Positions 57,871 through 64,000 of a DNA stretch of 64,000 bases are shown piece after piece. Both the position numbers and the translations under genes were made by a program. Within the stretch, counting starts at the first letter, position 1, and every line of letters starts with the position of its first letter. Source of the DNA: Ktedonobacteria bacterium brp13 (lineage in GTDB: Bacteria; Chloroflexota; Ktedonobacteria; Ktedonobacterales; Ktedonobacteraceae); the NCBI GenBank assembly GCA_015099395.1, contig AP024096.1:5642001-5706000 (forward strand), read 5' to 3'. The notes beneath the pieces were generated by a model that made no database searches, was not told the DNA's origin, and was given only the letters and a program-made list of their open reading frames with translations.

Positions 57871-59283
57871 TTATGCGCACTTGAGTATAATTTGAAAACG
57901 ACTTCCTTCGCCTGGTGTGCTGTGTACCGTGATAGTGCCTCCCATAGCTACAACAAAGTCACGGGCGATGGCGAGACCCAGGCCGAAGCCACCGGAGGCG
58001 CGTGTACGTGAGACGTCGATCCGATAGAAGCGCTCAAAGATTTTGCTCTGCTCTTCGGGTGCGATCCCGACGCCGGTATCTGCCACCTCCAGGATGACAT
58101 AATCGTTGCTGACTGGTGTCAGGCTCAGTGCAATTATGCCGCCATCCGGTGTATAGGTGATGGCGTTACGTACGAGGTTCTGAAGTACCTGTGCCAGTCG
58201 CTGTCGATCAGCCTGGATACGCGGTAACTGTGGAGGGATCGTGCGTAAGATGCTGATCTGACGCTCGCGTCTCGCCAGTGGCATCATCGATTGGTAGATC
58301 TCTTCAACCAGTATGCCCGCGTCGATAGCCTCGATCTGTACACGTAGGTCCTGGCTATCCTCGCGTGCCAGGGAGAGTAGATCTTCAACCAGTGCGCCCA
58401 GACGCAGGGTCTCACGGTGTGCGATCGTAAGGTAGTTGTTCAATGTCTCAGGATCTGGGAGCCGCGTACTATTCTCTGCACAGGTATGTTGGAGCGCCTC
58501 CAGGTGACCGCGAATACTGGCGACCGGGGTGCGCAGATCGTGTGAGACGTTCATGATGAGTTCGCGCCGACTCTGGTCCGCTCGTTCCGCCCTGGCCCGC
58601 TCGCGTTCAGCGATCTCCTGCAACTCCGCTAAACGACGTGTATTTTCGTTCATACCCAGCATCGCCTGCGCGAAGTTGCCCCATAACTGAGTGATGAAAT
58701 TGAGGATAGTCAAAGGCAGGAGATTCAGGCCCCAGCCGGTTGTACTGTGCCAGAGGTAGCGACCTATGCTGCTTTTATTGAATGTGCCATTGCCCAGGGT
58801 TACGCAGAGCAGAACAATAGGTGCCGCTAAGAGGCTCAGTACCAGAGTAATGCAACCGAGTACTACGACCAGTATAAAGATGATCAGGACCATATAGAAA
58901 GCGAGGTTGCCGAAGGGGAATTTGAGGAACAGGTAGAGCAGACTCTTCCAGGTGACTTTATGCCGTAGATGGAGCAGCATGCGCTGGATGCGTGTCGCAC
59001 CCGCTGGCAATGGTGTTGCCATCGGCGCTATATCAACCCCCAACCATTGGATCGCTATCTTACGTTCAAAGGCTGCGAGCTTCCACCAGCATATGAAAAA
59101 GAGGATCATCAGCGGGATGCCGATGATAAAGAGATTGAGGACGCTGACCACTGCCCCTATGATCAAGAAGCAAAAGTACAAGATTCCCAGTGGGAACGAG
59201 AGTAGCAGGTAGCCTATATTGATATAGGTCTGCGCTGTTTGTACTTGATAGAGTTGACCTGCTGTTTTCTGTGTCTGTTGCAT
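57871..59283 (-). CDS. Sensor histidine kinase with multi-helix membrane sensor
   Basis: Membrane kinase of 470 residues. The N-terminal 200 residues have two pairs of long hydrophobic hairpins (about 20-72 and 115-165) separated by a cytoplasmic stretch, the layout of the putative-sensor domain found in actinobacterial and Chloroflexota kinases, with little outside the membrane. The kinase core follows: H-box ELIMNVSHDLRTPVASIRGH near residue 250, N-box LVRNAITYTPDGG, G1 EVADTGVGI, F-box IFERFYR and G2 GFGLGLAIARDFV. The short loops suggest sensing of membrane state or a cell-envelope signal; this is inference. Confidence 0.93.
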   Translation of the reverse strand: MQQTQKTAGQLYQVQTAQTYINIGYLLLSFPLGILYFCFLIIGAVVSVLNLFIIGIPLMILFFICWWKLAAFERKIAIQWLGVDIAPMATPLPAGATRIQRMLLHLRHKVTWKSLLYLFLKFPFGNLAFYMVLIIFILVVVLGCITLVLSLLAAPIVLLCVTLGNGTFNKSSIGRYLWHSTTGWGLNLLPLTILNFITQLWGNFAQAMLGMNENTRRLAELQEIAERERARAERADQSRRELIMNVSHDLRTPVASIRGHLEALQHTCAENSTRLPDPETLNNYLTIAHRETLRLGALVEDLLSLAREDSQDLRVQIEAIDAGILVEEIYQSMMPLARRERQISILRTIPPQLPRIQADRQRLAQVLQNLVRNAITYTPDGGIIALSLTPVSNDYVILEVADTGVGIAPEEQSKIFERFYRIDVSRTRASGGFGLGLAIARDFVVAMGGTITVHSTPGEGSRFQIILKCA

Positions 59284-59399
59284 ATGCGTAACACCTCGTC
59301 TTCTATGCGATGAACTTCTTGTTCACAGCATACGACGAATATGTTACGATTTTATGTCGTATTGATGACTACAGATATGCATTCACACTATTCTGAAGC

Positions 59400-59920
59400 A
59401 CCAGTGTGAATGCATATCTTCCCCGGCTCTATCCTGCCCATCACGTAGCTTCCTCCATGCCGCCTTACCCCCATCCTACCCTCCCGTAGTCCCTCAGACC
59501 CGATCACACTTCCAGACCCCCATCATACCTTCTCATCCCCACACCCAATCTACCCTGGCATGACCATCCCTACCACCCGCGTACCACCATATCTCATCAA
59601 ATCTTCCATCAACCCCTGTGACCGGTCTGTCGTTACCCCTCCAGGCCATCTGCCCTTGTACCCCCATGTAGGAGAACGTATGCTATGGCACTGTCCTCCC
59701 CCTCGATCAACCTCTCCACAAGAACAGTAGAAACCTACTCCCACCTGCTATCTGGAACGTCCTTGCCTACCACACCATTGCCACGTATCACACCCATATG
59801 CAAGAACGGTAAAACCACTCCCCGCTACCCTCCCATACGTCCCTACCACCACCACACTCCCATCATCACCCGCGTAGGAACGTTGGAACCCTCTCCCCGC
59901 CACTACAGCTAACCACCTCA
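59400..59920. repeat. Strand-asymmetric tract with degenerate repeats
   Basis: On the plus strand this stretch is mostly C, T and A with few G. A degenerate motif recurs: CCCCCATGTAGGAGAACGT (59661), CACCCATATGCAAGAACGG (59791), CACCCGCGTAGGAACGTTG (59867), with weaker relatives such as CCTCCCGTAG and CCCATACGTCCC between. No open frame longer than chance. Function unknown. Confidence 0.65.
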
Positions 59921-60241
59921 GCCAGGGTCTCGGTGCTCTTTCGTTTACGCTCTTAATATAACATGTTCTAATGACGAACCTATGAATTGACGAACTTTTA
60001 TGATGAAATAAAATTCATAATGCAAGAAAAGTCGACGACATAAAGTATTACAAAAAATTCATCGTTAGTAAAAATAGGAAGACAGAGAGCAATATGAGGA
60101 TAAAATGGAACATGAGTACAAGCAAGGTATATAGTATATTGAGCACGATACATAGGAAGCAGGTGGCATAGGTAACGCAGAAAGGTACTGTTTTCCAGTA
60201 TCTCTAATGCAGTTAAATATCACTACTGCTAGTAGAGATGC

Positions 60242-60274
60242 AAAAAACCCTGCCTCCCTTTTTGAGGGGGCAGG
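60242..60274 (-). terminator. Terminator of the transaldolase-like gene
   Basis: On the minus strand, CCTGCCCCCT pairs with GGGAGGCAGG across AAAAA with two mismatches, followed by a T6 run. Confidence 0.8.
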
Positions 60275-60282
60275 TGAGGTGT

Positions 60283-60948
60283 TTAGTGTAATTTCTTACG
60301 GTCTTGCTCAAATTTTTGGACGGCCTCTTCAGTTTCGGGGTCGGTGATCATATCTCGTAAGACTTGTGGTGGGACGGTCAGGTCATGGGCCCCTGCTATC
60401 AGTGCATCGGCGGCCTCTGCTCCAGATTTGACACTGGCGGCCATAATGCGTGTCGAGGATTGCTGCTTCGTAAGTACCTGGGCCATCTGGGAGATGCGCT
60501 CGCGTGGATCGATGCCGCTGCGCCGTAAGCGGTTATAGTATGGGATGATAAATTGCGCGCCGACCGCTGCTGCGATGTAGGCCTGTGATACTGTCGTAAC
60601 GGCGGTGAATGCGAAGCGTTGTTTTTCGGCATGCAGGTGCTGTGCGATAAGCAGGCCGATCTCGGTCATCGGGATCTTGGGGATAACGCGCCCAGGATCG
60701 GTGTTGACGTAGGCTATTGCCTCTCGATAGCCGCTCACTTCGTCGTGAATTGGAGGCTGCATAAAGATCAGTCCTGGCTCTGGCAGTTGTTGCAAAAGAT
60801 GCTCTAGTACCTCTTGCGTATGGAGATTCTGCCCACGCTCCTGTGCGTTCAGTAGCAGGGTTGGATTGGTGGTAACTCCAGCCAGTGGTACCAACTGTGC
60901 CACCGCTTGAATATCTGGAAGATATGCACTATCGATATAGATAGCCAT
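60283..60948 (-). CDS. Transaldolase family protein (fructose-6-phosphate aldolase / TalC type)
   Basis: Short transaldolase-like TIM barrel of 221 residues (family about 215-220). IYIDSAYLPDIQAVAQL is the conserved beta-1 strand with its Asp, GVTTNPTLLL the second block, and the Schiff-base Lys91 lies in VIPKIPMTEIG. FAFTAVTTVSQAYIAAAVGAQFIIPYYNRL and MAASVKSGAEA complete the family pattern. Members either split fructose 6-phosphate or act as small transaldolases; sequence alone does not decide. Transcribed alone with its own terminator. Confidence 0.92.
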   Translation of the reverse strand: MAIYIDSAYLPDIQAVAQLVPLAGVTTNPTLLLNAQERGQNLHTQEVLEHLLQQLPEPGLIFMQPPIHDEVSGYREAIAYVNTDPGRVIPKIPMTEIGLLIAQHLHAEKQRFAFTAVTTVSQAYIAAAVGAQFIIPYYNRLRRSGIDPRERISQMAQVLTKQQSSTRIMAASVKSGAEAADALIAGAHDLTVPPQVLRDMITDPETEEAVQKFEQDRKKLH

Positions 60949-61161
60949 GAATGACCTCCCGGCTTTCCGTGCTTAATTTCTATCTACACACCTGAACAGC
61001 GACGCCAGTCGTGTTGATGCGCGGAAGCAGATCGTAGTTGTTGCTTGTTTTTTGCTAGCTTTATTTTATCTCATTCGTCTATGACCACGGCGGCGGCGAT
61101 ATTGTGATATTATCTTTATACATTCTATCTGTACTTTATTTTGTGCGCGAGGGTCTGCTTG

Positions 61162-62265
61162 ATGATTACTCACTTGCTGTCTGATACCGTCCAATTTGCA
61201 CCAGAGGACCAGGTGTTGATCTTGAACTCTGCAGCTGATCCCATCGTTGCGCGTGCTTTGCGTAGCCTGCGTCCTGATGCGTTGGTCATAGCTGAAGATA
61301 ATGTCGCGACCCTTGCCAATGGTGCACGCTCCTCCTCTGCTCATGCTGTCCGCCATCTTCCTTTTCATACTGCGCTGACCGAACTGCCGACGGCGACGAT
61401 AGATACAGCGCTCTTGAATCTGCTGTATCAGCCAGGCAAGGTCTGGATGCTCTATGCTTTAAGTGTTGCCGCTCATGCGCTCAAGATTGGTGGAAAGCTT
61501 TATGCGACAGGTGGAAAGGATCGTGGTATCCTGACGCTTGCAAAGCGGATGCAGGAGCTCTTCGGTAATGTTGAGACTCTTGAGATTAGCAAAGGTCATC
61601 GTGTCCTCTGCTCTAGCAAAAAGGCCGAGATTGCGCCTGCACTCTATCCCGCGCATGCTCTTAGCCTCTTTGCTGCTAGCAAGTTGGATGAAGGGACTCA
61701 GATGCTGCTGGAGGCTTTAGCCGCTTTGCCTTTATGCGAGGATGAGCAGGTGGTGGATCTTGGCTGTGGTGCTGGCTACGTCGGCCTCTACCTTGCGCAC
61801 CGTCTACCACTGGGCCACGTCACTATGCTTGATGCCAGCCTCGCTGCCGTCGCGGCCAGTGAACTGGCGGTCGCGCGCGGTAGTGTAGAGGGCCTGCGTG
61901 CGGTCGAGGATGAAGATGATGAGGAAGGTGAAGCGGACGATGGTGACGGTATAATAGATACCAGGCAGCGTATGCAGAATGTGACCGTGTTACCCAGCGA
62001 TGTTGCTCAGGCTGTTAGCAAGCTGCGTTTCGATCTGGTTGCCACCAATCCTCCTTTTCATCAGGCAGGTATCCAGACGCGAGAGATTGCCGAGCGCTTT
62101 ATTCGTGAAGCAGCGCAGGTCTTGCGACCGCAGGGGAGATTGTTGCTGGTTGCGAACCGTTTTCTTCCATATGAGCCAACACTGCGTGCTTGTTTTCGCA
62201 CAGTACAAGAGGTCCATGGGAATACCCGTTTCAAAGTGCTGTGTGCTACTACGCCGATTCTTTGA
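61162..62265 (+). CDS. Class I SAM methyltransferase, RsmC/RlmG-like
   Basis: A 367-residue protein with the two-domain layout of RsmC, the 16S rRNA guanine-N2 methyltransferase: an inactive N-terminal Rossmann domain (about 5-165, TALLNLLYQPGKVWML, IGGKLYATGGKDRGI) and an active C-terminal domain with VVDLGCGAGYVGLYLA for SAM and the base-methylation motif VATNPPFHQAG. An acidic stretch of about 17 residues (DEDDEEGEADDGDG) is inserted in the C-terminal domain after the second strand, which is unusual. The rRNA position modified cannot be told. GAGGG precedes ATG 61162. Confidence 0.86.
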   Translation: MITHLLSDTVQFAPEDQVLILNSAADPIVARALRSLRPDALVIAEDNVATLANGARSSSAHAVRHLPFHTALTELPTATIDTALLNLLYQPGKVWMLYALSVAAHALKIGGKLYATGGKDRGILTLAKRMQELFGNVETLEISKGHRVLCSSKKAEIAPALYPAHALSLFAASKLDEGTQMLLEALAALPLCEDEQVVDLGCGAGYVGLYLAHRLPLGHVTMLDASLAAVAASELAVARGSVEGLRAVEDEDDEEGEADDGDGIIDTRQRMQNVTVLPSDVAQAVSKLRFDLVATNPPFHQAGIQTREIAERFIREAAQVLRPQGRLLLVANRFLPYEPTLRACFRTVQEVHGNTRFKVLCATTPIL

Positions 62266-62683
62266 TTGGTTGGTCTTCTATGTTGTATAAAGGAGAGAAG
62301 GTAAGCATGAGCTAATGGGTATGAGCATCTCTGAGCATCTCATAGCAGCGAATCTGTAACGTCTATTAATGGGCAGCATTACACAAAGGAGCAGCCATTT
62401 TGACCATCTCCTCATGTCAATTGTCCTCTATTCCAGCTCAGCGTACGATCTCCTGGTTGCTCTTGCCTGGCACGAATCTGCTCTGGGTGACGAATTATGT
62501 TGCTACATTTGCTCTCTCCTATACTTCTGTTCTTTTCATGCTGACGCTGCGTAGGTGTATCGCGGGTACTGTCCTCCTGCCATTGCTCATCTGGAAGCGT
62601 AAGGACCTGCATCTAATCTGGCGTGACCTCAAAACAAGAATAAGCAATGTAAGATAACTATATTCACGAGAGAGGTATGTTCT
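62266..62683. other. Intergenic region with a transporter gene remnant
   Basis: 418 bases. Contains the short EamA-like fragment listed at 62400-62657. Otherwise only the ribosome site of the next gene (GAGAGG, near 62670). Confidence 0.5.
62400..62657 (+). pseudogene. EamA (DMT superfamily) transporter, N-terminal remnant
   Basis: An 85-codon frame whose middle reads LLWVTNYVATFALSYTSVLF then RRCIAGTVLLPLLIW, the start of an EamA drug/metabolite transporter: first helix with WxxNYVA, second helix with R and LLLP. A complete protein would need about 290 residues and ten helices; the frame ends after two. No ribosome site fits the start. I read it as a truncated remnant; a small two-helix protein cannot be excluded. 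Confidence 0.5.
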
Positions 62684-63658
62684 ATGCTTGAACCTCACAG
62701 CTCCTTCGTCGATACGGGGCATCTTCAGCTACATTATCTGGAGTGGGACCCTGAGTCTATTCGTAAGGGTATGCTGGATAGCAATGACCGGGGCGGGGAC
62801 TCTGATGGTGCTCCCTCGTCCTTTGTGCCGGGGGATGAGAATACTGACAATGTTCCTGTTGTATTGCTGCATGGACTGGGTGCGACGGCTGATACCTGGC
62901 GTCTGGTTGCGCAGTCTCTTGCTCCTCATTATCCTTTGTTTGCCTTCGATCTACGTGGTCACGGCCTGAGTGAGCGGCCAGAGGCTGGCTATGAATTGCC
63001 GATAGTCGCTGAGGATGTTATCAGTGGTATGGCGAAGTTGGGACTGGGTCAGGTCGCTGTTGTAGGTCATGGCTGGGGTGCGCGGGTCGCACTGGCGTTG
63101 GCTGCGCGTCATCCTGCGTTAGTGAGCCACTTGATTCTGGTAGATTGTCCGCATATAGAGCCGCGTCACTGGCCCGGTATGACGCGTGAACGCTTTATGC
63201 GTGAGCGCGACTCTGCTGAGAGCTATGCTTCGCGTGAGAACTTCTTGAATTCGCTCCGTCGTGAGATGTCATCTTTCTGGTCCCCTGATGTTGAGCAGAT
63301 CGTGCTTTCATATGTCTGTGAGTCTCCTGATGGTGAGATGCATGAACGTCTGCGGACAGAGCATCAACGTCAGATCCGTGCGTCGCTCTGGGATGATCAT
63401 GCTTTATCCTATTATGCGAAGGTAAGTTGTCCTGTCCTTCTCATCCCTGCGGCTGTGATGCCTCATCCCGGTGATGAGCTCCCGGAGAGCCTGGAGGATG
63501 CCGACGATTTCGCCGCAGCCAAGGGTCAGATGGCGGCCCAGGTCGCCCGTGCGATACAGCGTTGTTCTGTGCTCTGGATGCCGAATTCGGTACACGATCT
63601 TCAATTGCAGCGCCCTCAAGTGCTGTCCGATGCTATCATCCAATTTTTACAGGAATGA
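62684..63658 (+). CDS. Alpha/beta hydrolase-fold protein, nucleophile replaced
   Basis: A 324-residue protein with the fold of epoxide hydrolases and haloalkane dehalogenases: oxyanion-hole motif VVLLHGLGATADTWR (59-73), FAFDLRGHGLSERP, and LVDCPH. At the nucleophile elbow it reads VGHGWGARVAL, with Gly130 where Ser or Asp is expected (usual VGHDWGA or GHSMG), while the C-terminal His (SVHDLQLQRP) remains. A charged insert (residues 24-55, SIRKGMLDSNDRGGDSDG) separates the first strands. GAGAGG lies eight bases before the ATG. It may be a non-catalytic relative or use another nucleophile. Confidence 0.85.
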   Translation: MLEPHSSFVDTGHLQLHYLEWDPESIRKGMLDSNDRGGDSDGAPSSFVPGDENTDNVPVVLLHGLGATADTWRLVAQSLAPHYPLFAFDLRGHGLSERPEAGYELPIVAEDVISGMAKLGLGQVAVVGHGWGARVALALAARHPALVSHLILVDCPHIEPRHWPGMTRERFMRERDSAESYASRENFLNSLRREMSSFWSPDVEQIVLSYVCESPDGEMHERLRTEHQRQIRASLWDDHALSYYAKVSCPVLLIPAAVMPHPGDELPESLEDADDFAAAKGQMAAQVARAIQRCSVLWMPNSVHDLQLQRPQVLSDAIIQFLQE

Positions 63659-63691
63659 CGTTGGCGTAATCCTAGAAAGCTGCCTGTTATT

Positions 63692-64000
63692 ATGAATAAA
63701 ATACTGTATCTGAATGGGAACATCTATACGATGGATGCGCAACAGCCCTATGCGCAGGCGATCGCTATTGAGCAGCGCACCGGTCGCATCCTCGCGGTCG
63801 GTAGTGATGACGAGGTGCGTCGCTACGCGGATCACCATACGGAACTTGTTGACCTGCGCGGTCGGACGATGGTCCCTGGTTTTATTGATGCGCATATCCA
63901 TCTGCTAGAGACTGCGTACCAGCGTCAGCGGATCGATGCGTCTAGCTGCCAGAGTGAGGATGAGGTTGCGGAACTGGTTCGCGCTCGTGTCGCTGTGACG
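63692..64000 (+). CDS. Amidohydrolase (YtcJ-like), N-terminal part
   Basis: The first 103 residues of a metal-dependent amidohydrolase; the gene runs off the right edge. It starts MNKILYLNGNIYTMDAQQPYAQAIAIE, then the family blocks GRILAVGSDDEVRRY, LVDLRGRTMVPGFIDAHIHL, in which the HxH pair binds the catalytic metal. The composite start-domain plus PGFIDAHIH is characteristic of the YtcJ/N-substituted formamide deformylase group. It begins 33 bases after the hydrolase gene on the same strand, so the two probably share an operon. Substrate cannot be assigned. Confidence 0.9.
   Translation, partial: MNKILYLNGNIYTMDAQQPYAQAIAIEQRTGRILAVGSDDEVRRYADHHTELVDLRGRTMVPGFIDAHIHLLETAYQRQRIDASSCQSEDEVAELVRARVAVT

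Larger units (their letters stand above)
59284..60282. other. 1-kb non-coding region containing a G-poor tract
   Basis: No credible gene. 59400-59920 is strongly C-rich and G-poor on the plus strand with degenerate motifs (listed separately). 59940-60240 is A+T-rich. The right end holds the terminator of the transaldolase-like gene. Confidence 0.75.

Overview
The window looks like the chromosome of a soil-type, filamentous Chloroflexota bacterium of the Ktedonobacteria kind. This rests on the 16S/23S sequence style, moderate GC, and a gene mix of many one- and two-component sensors, unusual secreted proteins, M16/M20 peptidases, and sortase-linked surface proteins without an outer-membrane apparatus. 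The assignment is inference; a 16S search would settle it.

Layout. 1-6.3 kb: the start of gap (GAPDH, cut by the left edge), an aminotransferase, an SDR enzyme, a PQQ-type beta-propeller protein, a rhodanese and fabI. Seven parS sites (six exact copies of the 16-bp ParB site, one with a single mismatch) are scattered here, two inside or overlapping a coding region. This marks a chromosome-partition region, usually near oriC. 6.5-15.4 kb: a CurA-like reductase, a membrane-tethered trypsin-like protease, a GNAT enzyme, a lipoprotein, pckA, gdhA (with a triplicated translation start region) and a divergent Lrp/AsnC regulator. 15.4-21.2 kb: a complete rrn operon (16S-23S-5S, no spacer tRNA) with two matching TTGACA-N17-GATACT promoters and a long 23S processing stem. 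21.2-34.6 kb: housekeeping and accessory enzymes, tRNA-Pro(CGG), a membrane-anchored pseudokinase, MazG-like and isoaspartyl peptidase genes, an M20 peptidase/aminotransferase pair, and an M16 protease.

35-42.4 kb: a large GAF histidine kinase with a stand-alone receiver, a four-helix membrane protein, an SbcD/Mre11 nuclease without SbcC, a thioredoxin-fold membrane protein, a solitary prim-pol domain protein and tRNA-Phe(GAA). 42.9-45.7 kb: secreted cell-wall proteins (LysM-CHAP with a lysine-rich repeat linker, a second CHAP protein, a membrane protein). 46-51.5 kb: a double-MerR regulator divergent from a DUF6194 protein, an M20 amidohydrolase, galU, and a fur-VIT iron operon behind a 17/19 Fur box.

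52-55.7 kb is the most unusual part: a large repetitive secreted protein ending in LPGTG plus seven residues, with no membrane anchor, followed by an intact sortase and a second sortase-fold protein in which the catalytic His, Cys and Arg are all replaced. I read these as a dedicated surface-display module. 56-64 kb: a KdpD-like sensor fragment, a two-component system, a 0.5-kb G-poor non-coding tract with degenerate repeats, a transaldolase-like enzyme, an RsmC-like methyltransferase, an EamA transporter remnant, an alpha/beta hydrolase without its nucleophile, and the start of an amidohydrolase cut by the right edge.

A 75-77 bp element, nearly identical at 4605-4679 and 27189-27265 and foldable into a cloverleaf-like RNA, is the other feature not explained by ordinary annotation.
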